A stretch of 64,000 nt of DNA from Bacteroidota bacterium (GTDB lineage: Bacteria > Bacteroidota > Bacteroidia > Chitinophagales > Chitinophagaceae): assembly GCA_005882315.1 (NCBI GenBank), contig VBAR01000006.1:158617-222616 (forward strand), read 5' to 3'. Each line of letters starts with the position of its first letter. Positions within the stretch are counted from its first letter, which is position 1. The position numbers and the translations under genes are program-made. This document shows positions 52,578 to 61,320 of this stretch, piece by piece. Under the pieces are notes generated by a model that was given only the letters and a program-made list of their open reading frames with translations, ran no database searches and was not told where the DNA came from.

Positions 52578-53374
52578 TGAATATCTTAGAACGGATAATA
52601 GAAACTAAAAGAGGAGAAGTTAAAAACAGGAAATTAGCCAAGCCTGTAGCTGAGCTGGAGTCAAGTGAGCTATACGCAAGAAAAACATTTTCGCTGAAAG
52701 AATTTTTAAATGATAATACGAGAACAGGAATTATTGCTGAGTTCAAACGAAAATCACCATCAAAAGGAATAATAAACGATAAAGCAGATGTACTGGAAGT
52801 AACAACAGCTTATGCCGATAATGGGGCTTCCTGCTTATCCGTTCTTACGGATCAATATTACTTCGGTGGAACCAATGATGACCTTATAAAAGCAAGAATC
52901 AATGAAGTGCCGATACTGAGAAAGGATTTTATTATTGAGCAATACCAAATTACAGAAGCTAAATCAATCGGGGCTGACGTAATTTTGCTGATAGCAGCAT
53001 GCCTGTCGCCAGCAGAAGTGAAGAGGCTGGCCGGCTTTGCAAAAAGCTTAGGGCTTGAAGTATTACTAGAGCTGCATGATGAGGAAGAGTTGGGGCATAT
53101 TTGTGATGAAACAGATATAATAGGGATCAATAACCGCAACCTTAAAACATTTGAAGTAGATATTGAAAGGAGTTTGCGTATGGCAGAAAAGATCCCGGCT
53201 GGCAAAATTAAAGTGGCCGAGAGCGGAATCAGTTCAGTTGAAAATATTTTATTATTTAAACAGCATAGCTTTAGAGGTTTTCTCATTGGGGAAAATTTTA
53301 TGAAAGCGGAAGACCCAACGATTGCTTTTGCAGAATTTGTAAAACAATTAAAAGCAAAAGCACATGAAGATTAA
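52574..53374 (+). CDS. trpC: Indole-3-glycerol-phosphate synthase
   Basis: 266 residues, TIM barrel. It closes the indole ring, converting carboxyphenylamino-deoxyribulose phosphate to indole-3-glycerol phosphate. Catalytic residues lie in AEFKRKSPSKGII (Glu and Lys), VPILRKDFIIEQYQI (Lys), EVLLELHDEEEL (Glu) and GINNRNLKTFEVD. The terminal phosphate loop is KVAESGISSVENI...GFLIGENFM. A 4-base overlap with trpD and an 11-base overlap with the first trpF imply coupled translation. Confidence 0.97.
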   Translation: MMNILERIIETKRGEVKNRKLAKPVAELESSELYARKTFSLKEFLNDNTRTGIIAEFKRKSPSKGIINDKADVLEVTTAYADNGASCLSVLTDQYYFGGTNDDLIKARINEVPILRKDFIIEQYQITEAKSIGADVILLIAACLSPAEVKRLAGFAKSLGLEVLLELHDEEELGHICDETDIIGINNRNLKTFEVDIERSLRMAEKIPAGKIKVAESGISSVENILLFKQHSFRGFLIGENFMKAEDPTIAFAEFVKQLKAKAHED

Positions 53375-54008
53375 AGTTTGTGGTAATACCTTACCCGAAC
53401 AGGTCAGCGCCTTTGATGAAATGGGTGTGACATTAGCCGGGTTTATTTTTTATCCAAAATCGCCGAGATATTTGGGGCAAAAAATAACTGCGGAAAAAAT
53501 GAAACAGATCAAAGGCAAGATCGTGAAGGTGGGAGTGTTTGTAAACCCAACCTATGATGATTTGAAAAAAACAGTGGATGAATACCGGCTGGATATGGTA
53601 CAGTTGCACGGAGATGAAACACCAAAGTTCTGCGAGAAGATCGCTGATTATATTTCTGTGATCAAAGCATTTCGCCTGAGTGAAAATGATAGCCTGGAAT
53701 GGATGACCAATCCTTTCCTGGAAGTATGTGATTTTTTTATGTTTGATACACTCGGAGTAGGTTACGGTGGTACAGGCAAAAAATTTGACTGGTCCGTGTT
53801 GGAAAAAGCACCCCCACGCAAACCATATTTTCTCAGTGGCGGCATTGAGCCGGGTGACGAAGAAAAATTAATGAAATTTGTAACTACTGCAGCAGGAGAG
53901 AAATTATTTGCAGTAGATATTAATAGCCGGTTTGAAATTAGCCCCGGTGTGAAGGATGTGAGGAAAGTAAAGGATTTTACAACTAAGATTGGTATAACTA
54001 AAACATAA
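53364..54008 (+). CDS. trpF: Phosphoribosylanthranilate isomerase, copy 1
   Basis: 214 residues, TIM barrel. It performs the Amadori rearrangement of phosphoribosylanthranilate. The general-base Cys is in KVCGNTLPEQV; the general-acid Asp is in FFMFDTLGVGYGGTGKKFDW; the phosphate loops are GGTGKKFDW, LSGGIEPGD and AVDINSRFEISPGVKD. All key residues are present, although Asn follows CG where most TrpF proteins have Ile/Met/Leu. A second trpF follows five bases later. The two share the pattern of VGVFVNP and VQLHGDETP closely but differ widely elsewhere. Confidence 0.93.
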   Translation: MKIKVCGNTLPEQVSAFDEMGVTLAGFIFYPKSPRYLGQKITAEKMKQIKGKIVKVGVFVNPTYDDLKKTVDEYRLDMVQLHGDETPKFCEKIADYISVIKAFRLSENDSLEWMTNPFLEVCDFFMFDTLGVGYGGTGKKFDWSVLEKAPPRKPYFLSGGIEPGDEEKLMKFVTTAAGEKLFAVDINSRFEISPGVKDVRKVKDFTTKIGITKT

Positions 54009-54013
54009 CTGAA

Positions 54014-54640
54014 ATGAATATTAAGGTTTGCGGTATTACACAACTGAAACAACTGCAGCAACTGGAAGCACTCAACATTGATTTTGCCGGATTGATCTTT
54101 TATAAGGAGTCGCCACGTTACGTAGGTGATAAGCTTTCAAAAAAGGACATCAAATCAGCAGACTTTGACCTGAAAAAAGTAGGAGTGTTTGTAAATCCTG
54201 AAATGATCGATGTGTTAGATGCTATTGATGAATATGGGCTGGATGCGGTACAGTTGCACGGCGATGAAACACCGGAAATGTGTGATGACCTTAGTAGTGA
54301 AGTGGAAGTGATAAAAGCTTTTCGTATAAAAGAAGATGACACGGATATTGATGCGATGGTAAAAGTATACGATAATGTATGTGATTATTATTTGTTTGAC
54401 AAGGCTAGTGATTATAGCATTGGTGGTACCGGCAAACAATTTGACTGGGATATTTTAAAGAAAGCAAAAATTGAAAAACCATTCTTTCTCAGTGGGGGGA
54501 TAGGACCGGATGATGCTGCAAAGATCAAATCATTCAGACATCCGGATTTTTTTGGAGTAGATATTAATAGTCGGTTTGAAAAAGAACCCGGCGTAAAAGA
54601 TATGGGACTGGTGCTGGGGTTTAAGCAGGGATTGAAATAA
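54014..54640 (+). CDS. trpF: Phosphoribosylanthranilate isomerase, copy 2
   Basis: 208 residues, homologous to the gene just upstream along its whole length. The base Cys is in KVCGITQLKQL, here with the consensus Ile-Thr. The acid Asp is in YYLFDKASDYSIGGTGKQFDW. The phosphate-binding loops are LSGGIGPDD and GVDINSRFEKEPGVKD. Identity to copy 1 is moderate by eye, so the duplication is old. Both copies look functional. Possible explanations are subfunctionalisation or activity on a second isomerase substrate, but there is no direct evidence. Confidence 0.92.
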   Translation: MNIKVCGITQLKQLQQLEALNIDFAGLIFYKESPRYVGDKLSKKDIKSADFDLKKVGVFVNPEMIDVLDAIDEYGLDAVQLHGDETPEMCDDLSSEVEVIKAFRIKEDDTDIDAMVKVYDNVCDYYLFDKASDYSIGGTGKQFDWDILKKAKIEKPFFLSGGIGPDDAAKIKSFRHPDFFGVDINSRFEKEPGVKDMGLVLGFKQGLK

Positions 54641-54657
54641 TGAATAGCATTACATAA

Positions 54658-54678
54658 AGTACAAGAGTGCGACGCAAC
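54658..54678 (+). repeat. Partial copy of the 102-bp inverted-repeat element, upstream of trpB
   Basis: A 21-base exact match to 25973-25993 (core AAGAGTGCGACGCAAC). No right arm is seen here, so this is a half element. It lies in the 74-base trpF'-trpB gap. Confidence 0.8.
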
Positions 54679-54714
54679 AGAACCTAAATAGTAGCACAAA
54701 AGCTAAGTAAAAAA

Positions 54715-55929
54715 ATGGCAACTACGAAAACATTTCAACAGCCAAACGAGCAAGGTTATTACGGAAAATTCGGGGGCGCCTATATTCCAGAAATGCTTCA
54801 CCGCAATGTGGAAGAGTTGCGTACAAAATATCTTGATATCATTAATGAAGCATCTTTTCAGAAAGAGTTCCGTGAATTGCTGAAGGATTATGCAGGAAGG
54901 CCAACACCTTTATATCATGCAAAACGGTTGAGTGAAAAATTTGGAACAACGATTTACCTGAAACGGGAAGATCTTTGTCATACTGGTGCTCATAAGATCA
55001 ATAATACTATTGGACAAATTTTATTAGCGTTGCGTTTAGGAAAGAAGAGGATCATTGCTGAAACAGGGGCAGGTCAACACGGTGTAGCTACTGCAACTGT
55101 TTGTGCTTTGAAAGGATTGGAGTGTATTGTTTACATGGGAGAAAAAGATATTGAACGGCAGGCGCCGAATGTAGCCCGAATGAAAATGCTTGGTGCTACC
55201 GTGATACCAGCAAGAAGCGGCAGTAAAACTTTGAAAGATGCAACGAATGAAGCTATCCGCGATTGGATAAATAATCCTGTTGATACACATTATATAATTG
55301 GAAGTGTAGTAGGGCCGCATCCTTATCCGGATATGGTGGCACGTTTTCAAAGTGTGATAAGTGAAGAGATCCGCTGGCAGTTAAAAGAAAAAACCCGCCA
55401 CGGCGGGCAGGTTGGAACTGAATTACCATCTCATGTTATTGCATGTGTAGGTGGCGGCAGTAATGCAGCGGGTGCATTCTATCATTTTTTAGATGAGCTT
55501 TCAGTTAAATTGATCGCAGTAGAAGCAGCGGGTCACGGAGTGAATACTCAATTCAGTGCCGCTACTACAGCATTAGGTACCCCCGGCATTCTGCATGGCA
55601 GTAAAAGTTTATTGATGCAGACACCAGATGGTCAGGTAGTAGAGCCACATAGTATTTCAGCTGGGTTGGATTATCCGGGTATCGGCCCTTTGCATGCACA
55701 TTTATTTGAAAGCGGCCGCGGTGAATTTTTAAATGCAACAGATGATGAAGCTTTGGCTGCAGCATTTGAACTAGCGAAGTTGGAAGGAATTATTCCTGCA
55801 TTGGAGAGTGCACATGCTTTGCATGCATTGAATATAGTGAAGTTTGAGGCAAAAGATAAAGTGGTGCTTTGTTTAAGTGGTAGAGGGGATAAGGATTTAG
55901 CCGCGTATATGAAACAAATGCCCCTCTAA
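54715..55929 (+). CDS. trpB: Tryptophan synthase beta chain
   Basis: 404 residues. It condenses indole with serine to make tryptophan. The PLP lysine is in [19 protein letters not shown] (about residue 91). The catalytic Glu lies in [18 protein letters not shown], and the PLP phosphate loop is [15 protein letters not shown]. The C-terminal [11 protein letters not shown] completes the family. It is the canonical TrpB1 length. The last codons (PL, stop) run into a G/C palindromic repeat that opens the DUF559 cassette. Confidence 0.98.
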   Translation: MATTKTFQQPNEQGYYGKFGGAYIPEMLHRNVEELRTKYLDIINEASFQKEFRELLKDYAGRPTPLYHAKRLSEKFGTTIYLKREDLCHTGAHKINNTIGQILLALRLGKKRIIAETGAGQHGVATATVCALKGLECIVYMGEKDIERQAPNVARMKMLGATVIPARSGSKTLKDATNEAIRDWINNPVDTHYIIGSVVGPHPYPDMVARFQSVISEEIRWQLKEKTRHGGQVGTELPSHVIACVGGGSNAAGAFYHFLDELSVKLIAVEAAGHGVNTQFSAATTALGTPGILHGSKSLLMQTPDGQVVEPHSISAGLDYPGIGPLHAHLFESGRGEFLNATDDEALAAAFELAKLEGIIPALESAHALHALNIVKFEAKDKVVLCLSGRGDKDLAAYMKQMPL

Positions 55930-56436
55930 ATCTCCCCTGAAGGGGAGACTTAGGACTCTGAAATTTAAGGATTCATTATTTTTTTATTTACGGCATATGG
56001 CAAATATGTTTTATGGCGCAATTAAACCAATTTTTACAAGAGCTGAGATATTGAGAAAGAACCCGACTCATGAGGAAATGTTGTTGTGGCAATTTTTAAA
56101 AGTAAATCAATTAGGAGTAAGATTTAAGCGACAGCATCCGATATGGTTGTATATAGCTGACTTTTATTGTCACGAATTAAAATTAGTTATCGAAATCGAT
56201 GGCTCAGTTCATAATATTAAGGAAGTTATGGAAAATGATATTATAAGGGAGGATGATATAAAATCGTTTGGTATAAAAGTCGTCAGGTTTAAAAACTATG
56301 AAATAAGAAACGAAATTGAAAATGTAATTGAGAAAATGAAAGCAGTAATTAATGAAATAAAGTGTAATGCAAGAGACAACGAAAAATAGAATTGACAGAG
56401 TCTTTGAAAGTCCCCCTTCAGGGGGATTTAGGGGGC
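55921..56436 (+). mobile_element. DUF559 nuclease gene bracketed by inverted G/C palindromes (putative mobile cassette)
   Basis: The left palindrome (about 55921-55956) and the right palindrome (about 56407-56436) are inverted copies of the same type: CCCC, CTAAATC, CCCCTGAAGGGG, GACTT. They flank a gene for a DUF559 endonuclease-like protein inside the trp operon. The left end supplies the last TrpB codons, and the right end is translated into the TrpA N-terminus. The shorter palindrome pairs at 16.9, 50.8 and 51.5 kb look like versions without the gene. Mobility is inferred from this arrangement, not proven. Confidence 0.55.
55997..56389 (+). CDS. DUF559 endonuclease-like protein
   Basis: 130 residues of the DUF559 family, related to Vsr-type PD-(D/E)XK nucleases. 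The core runs HEEMLLWQFLKVNQLGVRFK, then RQHPIWLYIADFYCHELKLV and IEIDGSVHNIKEVMENDIIR, with likely catalytic Asp in ADFYC and Glu/Asp in EIDG; the C-terminal VVRFKNYEIRNEIENVIEKM helix is also typical. It interrupts trpB and trpA and overlaps the trpA start by 23 bases, so it must be co-transcribed with them. It appears more A/T-rich than its neighbours. Members are common near repeats, but their biological role is not established. Confidence 0.85.
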   Translation: MANMFYGAIKPIFTRAEILRKNPTHEEMLLWQFLKVNQLGVRFKRQHPIWLYIADFYCHELKLVIEIDGSVHNIKEVMENDIIREDDIKSFGIKVVRFKNYEIRNEIENVIEKMKAVINEIKCNARDNEK

Positions 56437-57164
56437 AAATACTTAATGTCTATTGTACAGCAGGTTATCCTCAGTTGAATTCAACATTGGATGTGATGAA
56501 GGCACTGCAGGAAAACGGAGCTGACATCATTGAACTCGGCATGCCATATAGTGATCCGCTGGCTGATGGGCCCGTTATTCAGCAGAGCAGCAGCATTGCA
56601 TTGGCAAACGGGATGACAATGAAAACACTTTTTGAACAGCTAAAAGATTTCAGAAACGAAATTACTGTGCCGGTAGTGTTGATGGGATATATGAACCCTG
56701 TTTTACAATATGGATTTGAAAATTTTTGCAAGGATGCAGCGGCAGTTGGAATTGATGGGTTGATTTTACCTGATCTGCCCCAATATGAGTTTGAAACAGA
56801 GTATGGTGCTATTATTAAAAAATATGAGATAGACTTTATTTTCCTTGTTACACCAGAAACAAGTAATGAAAGGATAAAGGAGTTGGATGATTTAAGCACA
56901 GGATTTTTATATGCTGTTTCTTCTTCATCTACTACAGGCTCAGATAAGAACATGACGGATATTACCGCTTACCTTCAAAAACTGCAAAGTTTAAAGTTGA
57001 AAAATCCTGTCCTGGTTGGTTTTGGCATAAAGGATAAACAAACATTTGAGGCTGCCTGTGCTTATGCAAACGGGGCCATCATTGGCAGTGCATATATCCG
57101 GGCACTGGAGAACACTGCAGATGTTAAGTCCGTCACAAAAACCTTCCTTTCATCCATAAAATAG
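56367..57164 (+). CDS. trpA: Tryptophan synthase alpha chain
   Basis: 265 residues, TIM barrel. It cleaves indole-3-glycerol phosphate and passes indole to TrpB. The catalytic Glu is in ADIIELGMPYSDPLADGPVIQ-type sequence (Glu and Asp both present). The phosphate-binding region is VLVGFGIKDKQTFEAACAYANGAIIGSA. The N-terminus NRIDRVFE, expected to run straight into ILNVYCTAGYPQL, is interrupted by SPPSGGFRG, encoded exactly by a G/C palindrome. The frame is kept, so the enzyme is probably active with a longer loop after helix 0. The start overlaps the DUF559 gene by 23 bases. Confidence 0.95.
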   Translation: MQETTKNRIDRVFESPPSGGFRGQILNVYCTAGYPQLNSTLDVMKALQENGADIIELGMPYSDPLADGPVIQQSSSIALANGMTMKTLFEQLKDFRNEITVPVVLMGYMNPVLQYGFENFCKDAAAVGIDGLILPDLPQYEFETEYGAIIKKYEIDFIFLVTPETSNERIKELDDLSTGFLYAVSSSSTTGSDKNMTDITAYLQKLQSLKLKNPVLVGFGIKDKQTFEAACAYANGAIIGSAYIRALENTADVKSVTKTFLSSIK

Positions 57165-57197
57165 CCGCTATATACCGTTTATAAACATCTGTAGACT

Positions 57198-57220
57198 GCC
57201 GATATAATCTTCGGTTTTTT
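57198..57220 (+). terminator. Probable terminator of the trp operon
   Basis: GCCGA / TCGGT weak stem around TATAATCT, followed by TTTTTT. Confidence 0.55.
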
Positions 57221-57225
57221 AGTTT

Positions 57226-57233
57226 TAAATTTG
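57226..57233 (+). promoter_or_regulatory. TAnnTTTG promoter element of the TlpA-like gene
   Basis: TAAATTTG, 20 bases before the ATG at 57254. Confidence 0.6.
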
Positions 57234-57253
57234 AGCCTTTAAAATCCGTAATA

Positions 57254-58354
57254 ATGTATAAAAAGTTTTTATTTCTCATTTTCACCTTGATCAGTGGCTT
57301 AGCCTATTCACAAATGGGGGATTTTGGTTTTACGATCAATGGTAAACTGACCGGCGTACCAAATGGTACTGAGATCAAATTAACCGAGAACGATAAAGAG
57401 GTTGGCAGGACGAAAATGTATAATGGACTTTTCACTATCAAAGGAAAAGTGGGTGAACCAGTCTTAGTAAAATTGTCTTTAGGTACTATTCGGGCAGTGG
57501 ATATATATCTTGAAAACAAAACGATCGCAATTTCAGGTAATGCAGCTGCCAATGCTATTAGCCCATTAAAAATTTCAGGTTCTTCATCTCATAAAGATTT
57601 TGAAGATTTTAAAAAAATATTTGATCCCCGCGTTGAGAAAATGAGCAATATAGCAAACAAGATAAATTCCAGTTGGCCGGGTGCAGAAAGGGATTCAATG
57701 ATGAAGGAGTACAATGTTATACTGGAAGATATACAATCACAAATTGACAAATTTATAAAGGCCAGGCCCAAATCTTACGTATCACCATTTGTACTGTATG
57801 TAACAACACAGTTGTATGATGATCCTATGTTACTTGAGACACGATATAATTATCTTGACCAGTCTATAAAATCATCTGTTCTTGGGATTTCATTGGGAGA
57901 ATATATCAAATCAATAAAGATCGCTTCTATTGGTACCCTGGCGCCGGAATTTTCTCAAGCAGATACACTTGGTATTCCTGTTGCTCTTTCATCTTTCAGA
58001 GGTAAATATGTTTTAATTGATTTCTGGGCAAGCTGGTGTGGCCCCTGTCGGAATGAAAACCCAAATGTTGTTGCCAGCTACCACAGGTTTAAGGAGAAAA
58101 ATTTTACAGTGCTCGGCGTATCACTTGACAAGCCAGGGCAAAAAGACAAATGGCTGGATGCAATACATGCAGATAATCTTGCGTGGACACAGGTCAGCGA
58201 TTTACAGTTTTGGAATAATGCGGCAGCACAACTTTATAAAGTAGGCAGCATACCACAGAATTTTTTAATTGACCCTACAGGGAAAATAGTAGCAAAAAAC
58301 CTTCGCGGACCAGCACTCGATTCTAAGCTGTGTGAATTATTAGGTTGTAATTAA
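57254..58354 (+). CDS. TlpA-like thiol-disulfide oxidoreductase with N-terminal DUF4369
   Basis: 366 residues with a signal peptide (MYKKFLFLIFTLISGLAYSQ). The DUF4369 domain (about residues 25-130) has the usual start FTINGKLTGVPNGTEIKLTE. A helical linker follows (residues about 130-225). The C-terminal thioredoxin/AhpC-TSA fold carries the active site WASWCGPCRNENPNVV and the cis-Pro loop GSIPQNFLIDPTGKIV. It should keep periplasmic thiols reduced, for instance during cytochrome c or outer-membrane protein maturation. It is a single-gene unit after the trp operon. Confidence 0.92.
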   Translation: MYKKFLFLIFTLISGLAYSQMGDFGFTINGKLTGVPNGTEIKLTENDKEVGRTKMYNGLFTIKGKVGEPVLVKLSLGTIRAVDIYLENKTIAISGNAAANAISPLKISGSSSHKDFEDFKKIFDPRVEKMSNIANKINSSWPGAERDSMMKEYNVILEDIQSQIDKFIKARPKSYVSPFVLYVTTQLYDDPMLLETRYNYLDQSIKSSVLGISLGEYIKSIKIASIGTLAPEFSQADTLGIPVALSSFRGKYVLIDFWASWCGPCRNENPNVVASYHRFKEKNFTVLGVSLDKPGQKDKWLDAIHADNLAWTQVSDLQFWNNAAAQLYKVGSIPQNFLIDPTGKIVAKNLRGPALDSKLCELLGCN

Positions 58355-58373
58355 TAATATAAAGGAATAAAAA

Positions 58374-58410
58374 AAAGCCGTTCCGATAACATCGGGACGG
58401 CTTTCTTTTT
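58374..58410. terminator. Bidirectional terminator between convergent genes
   Basis: AAAGCCGTTCCGAT / ATCGGGACGGCTTT hairpin (58374-58387 with 58391-58404), with A-rich sequence before and CTTTTT after. The inner part is the CCGAT/ATCGG palindrome type seen elsewhere. Confidence 0.88.
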
Positions 58411-59518
58411 AGTTAACATCTTTTCCTGCTTTTAGTTTATCGATCATTGCTGATACATTGTTCTTGTTATTTGTATCAGGTGCTAAAGGCAATGCCTGGT
58501 TAGCAAAGTTCAATGCAGATTTATAATCTCCATTTGCCGAGTGTCCTCTTACCATACCCATCAACGTTGTAAACTGGTTAGGGTATTTTGCGTAGTTAGA
58601 TTTAAACACTTCCAGTGCTTCTTTATTTTTTTTCTGACCAAGTAATTGCCTGCCGTACTGGTGAACTTCATTCATTGTTGCAATAGGAAGAGCTTTCTTC
58701 ATTACTTCAGCTGCATCATTTGGTTTACCGAGCTTTTCAAGTATTTGTGCTTTTGTGCTCCAGGCACGGAAAGATTTGTCACCTTCAAAACCCGGGCTGG
58801 TAGCAGAGTCTGCCCATAGCAATGCTTCTTCAAGATTTATATTTCGCTGCAGGCACCAATCAGCAGCCTGTGCCCAGCCTTGCCAGATAAAACCTTTATC
58901 CGTTCTTAATTCATTTCTGAAAGATTCAAGTTGTGTTTTTACATAATCAACTTCCACGTTAAAAGGGATTGATAGTTTTTCCCAAGTAAGTGCTATTGTG
59001 GATGAATTTTCTTTTTCGTTTAAAAATTCATATTTCAGCCACTCGGTTAATTGAGCCTGTGCAACCGGTTTTACTTTCACTCTCAATGCATCTTCTTTAT
59101 CATTGTAATAATAACTTCCCCATGAACCGGCATTTTTAGAAAATATAAGTGTGCATTCATCAGTGCCATAAGCAATGAAAAAACCATATTTACCAGCAGG
59201 TAGATCTTTTCCTTCAATTTTTACATCCGTAGAAAATTCTATTGTTGTGTTTTCATTGGCTCCTGCACGCCAAGGAGCTTGTCTTGCACTTCCAAATCCC
59301 TGGTCAATAAACCCGGCATGAACCAATTGTCCCCATATTTTCCCTTCACGTCCTTTTACACCCGGCCGGTCATAGTTGATAGATACTTTTGTAAGGCCTA
59401 CCTGTTCAGTTACGGATGCTTTTTTATTTCCACCGCTCGGTAAAACAGTAAGTGGGATCTGGGCTATAGAAATAAAAGTGATAAGCAAGAAGCAGATTGA
59501 AACTAATAACGATTTCAT
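58409..59518 (-). CDS. DUF2911 domain protein with TPR-like tail
   Basis: About 369 residues. A signal peptide (MKSLLVSICFLLITFISIAQ) precedes the DUF2911 domain: GLTKVSINYDRPGVKGREGKIWGQLV, then WRAGANENTTIEFSTDVKIEGKDLPAGKYGFF. The C-terminal 150 residues are helical with TPR-like repeats (DKSFRAWSTKAQILEKLGKP, NKEALEVFKSNYAKYPNQF, GDYKSALNFANQALPLAPD). The family is common in Bacteroidota and has no assigned function. ATG 59518 gives the clean signal peptide. The 293-base gap beyond it shows only A/T-rich sequence with no convincing gene or promoter. Confidence 0.88.
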   Translation of the reverse strand: MKSLLVSICFLLITFISIAQIPLTVLPSGGNKKASVTEQVGLTKVSINYDRPGVKGREGKIWGQLVHAGFIDQGFGSARQAPWRAGANENTTIEFSTDVKIEGKDLPAGKYGFFIAYGTDECTLIFSKNAGSWGSYYYNDKEDALRVKVKPVAQAQLTEWLKYEFLNEKENSSTIALTWEKLSIPFNVEVDYVKTQLESFRNELRTDKGFIWQGWAQAADWCLQRNINLEEALLWADSATSPGFEGDKSFRAWSTKAQILEKLGKPNDAAEVMKKALPIATMNEVHQYGRQLLGQKKNKEALEVFKSNYAKYPNQFTTLMGMVRGHSANGDYKSALNFANQALPLAPDTNNKNNVSAMIDKLKAGKDVN

Positions 59519-59811
59519 GATTGAAGTTTTAAGCAATCTACATTTTGCAGGCCATCCAGCGCAGTGTTTTTGATAAGAGCCTCTTTTTCATTATGCAGCG
59601 ATAGAGTTTGTGGATATATGGTATCCGTAAAATCTGTAATGCCGTAAACAGGTAGATTATACGAACAGTATGGATAGGCAAAAGTGATACTACGAAATAG
59701 CCTTTCAGGAAAGTACTCAATTTTTTCAGGCTGATTATTAAATGCTTCTACCCGGGGCATATTAAGAATAATTTTATGGTGTAACCTATGAGATAACCAA
59801 ATCCAGTACCT

Positions 59812-61242
59812 ATGAAATATATCTGTACTCTCATACCGGTATATTTATTTTATATATCAGTATCAGCACAAACAGGCTCCAGTTGCGCTACACCGCATGT
59901 CTTAATCCTCGATGGAGTTACAAGAACTTATGCAACATCTGCCAGTACCGGCAATGCAGTTATTTGTACAATGCCAGGCAGTACTCCCATTACCTATTTT
60001 TCTGTAACTACGAATGCATCTGCTCAAATGCCTTTGTTAAACATTACTGGCCCCGGTGGAACAAATTGTGAGGTTGCCATGTATGATGGTGCTTGTTCAG
60101 GAGGTAATCTTGAAGCTGCTTCCAGTATTTGTTTTTATGATGCTACTGGTCTTTGGGCTCCTGCTCATAATTTTTCACTTACACCTAATGCAACTTATAA
60201 TCTCCGGGTTAAAACGCTTACTGCCGGAAACATATCAATAAATGCACGGCTTTATACGGCACCTAATAATACATGTTCAGGTGCTACAACACTTGGACCT
60301 ATACCTATCTGGGATCATAATGCCTGCAACCTTCCTGATCTTACCGTTAATCCATCTTATCTCTGTGCATTCAGCGTGGAGAATACAGCCTGGTATACTT
60401 ATACACTTGCAAGCACTGGTTCAAGTACTGTAAATATCACAAGTATTGGCTGCGATAATGGAGATGCAAATAACAGTAATGGATTCCAGATCGGATTTTT
60501 TACAGGCACCTCCTGTGCGAGTCTTATACCCCTTACCTGTTCATCTAATTCAGGGGCTACGGTGTCTGCTAGTACCGGGACCCTGCCTGCTGGTACAAGG
60601 GTAGCGGTGGGTATCGATGGAGTTGCGGGTTCTAACTGCCAGTACCAGATCAGCGCTAGCAACTCAGTAGGTCTTGCTGCTTATATTAAATATTTTACTG
60701 CTGAAAAAGTATCCCGTTCAAACCTTATCAAATGGGCAAGCTTGCAGGAGTTTAATAATAATTATTACGAGGTTGAAAGAAGTGCAAATGGAAAAGATTT
60801 TATTCCGGTTGGAAGAGTGGAAGGAGCACTTGAATCTTTCAGCGAAAAATTATACAGGCTCGAAGATGATAACCCGCTTCCAGGTAAATCTTTTTACAGG
60901 TTAAAGCAGGTTGACATTGATGGAAATATAAAGTATCACAGAATTGTTTCGGTTAACAGGTCGGATATGCCTTATGTTGATCTGAGTTTTGAGAATCCTG
61001 TATCTGCCAATTTAGTTTTGAATATTCAAACCAACCAGCTGGGTAAATTAAATCTAAGGGTCATTTCCATGCAGGGACAAGTGATGTTTAATGAAACAAT
61101 GAAATGTATGAAAGGTGAAAATTATTTCTCTAAAAATTTCTCAACATTACCACCGGGGAAATACATCATTGAAGCAACCAATGAAAAAATGCGGGTTACA
61201 AAAACGCTGATCAAAACAAACGGAACCTCAAACGTTAAGTAA
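59812..61242 (+). CDS. Secreted protein with T9SS type A sorting domain
   Basis: 476 residues. The signal peptide MKYICTLIPVYLFYISVSAQ is followed by a Cys- and Thr-rich beta region (about residues 25-275), with two similar modules starting near SSCATPHVLILDG and NNTCSGATTLGPIPI. A conserved late domain (IKYFTAEKVSRSNLIKWASL, then NNNYYEVERSANGKDF and PLPGKSFYRLKQVDIDGNI) is typical of proteins exported by type IX secretion. The C-terminal sorting domain covers about the last 80 residues (VSANLVLNIQTNQLGKLNLR to KTLIKTNG). It should be displayed on, or released from, the cell surface; no enzymatic domain was recognised. Confidence 0.85.
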   Translation: MKYICTLIPVYLFYISVSAQTGSSCATPHVLILDGVTRTYATSASTGNAVICTMPGSTPITYFSVTTNASAQMPLLNITGPGGTNCEVAMYDGACSGGNLEAASSICFYDATGLWAPAHNFSLTPNATYNLRVKTLTAGNISINARLYTAPNNTCSGATTLGPIPIWDHNACNLPDLTVNPSYLCAFSVENTAWYTYTLASTGSSTVNITSIGCDNGDANNSNGFQIGFFTGTSCASLIPLTCSSNSGATVSASTGTLPAGTRVAVGIDGVAGSNCQYQISASNSVGLAAYIKYFTAEKVSRSNLIKWASLQEFNNNYYEVERSANGKDFIPVGRVEGALESFSEKLYRLEDDNPLPGKSFYRLKQVDIDGNIKYHRIVSVNRSDMPYVDLSFENPVSANLVLNIQTNQLGKLNLRVISMQGQVMFNETMKCMKGENYFSKNFSTLPPGKYIIEATNEKMRVTKTLIKTNGTSNVK

Positions 61243-61270
61243 ACAAGTACTGTACTCATTATTAAAATAA

Positions 61271-61300
61271 AAAAAGGCTGTCATTTCTGACAGCCTTTTT
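61271..61300. terminator. Bidirectional terminator between two T9SS substrate genes
   Basis: AAAAAGGCTGTCA / TGACAGCCTTTTT perfect stem with a TTTC loop, A-rich before and T-rich after. Confidence 0.9.
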
Positions 61301-61320
61301 GTTTGTTATTTGATCAATGA

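Noticed and set aside
53364..53400. First trpF as a pseudogene because of Asn in KVCGN
   Set aside because: The catalytic Cys and Asp and all phosphate loops are intact, and the frame is complete.
59515..59760. 81-codon minus-strand frame upstream of the DUF2911 gene
   Set aside because: No homology or signal recognised, no promoter, overlapping frames of equal length on the same strand; not convincing as a gene.
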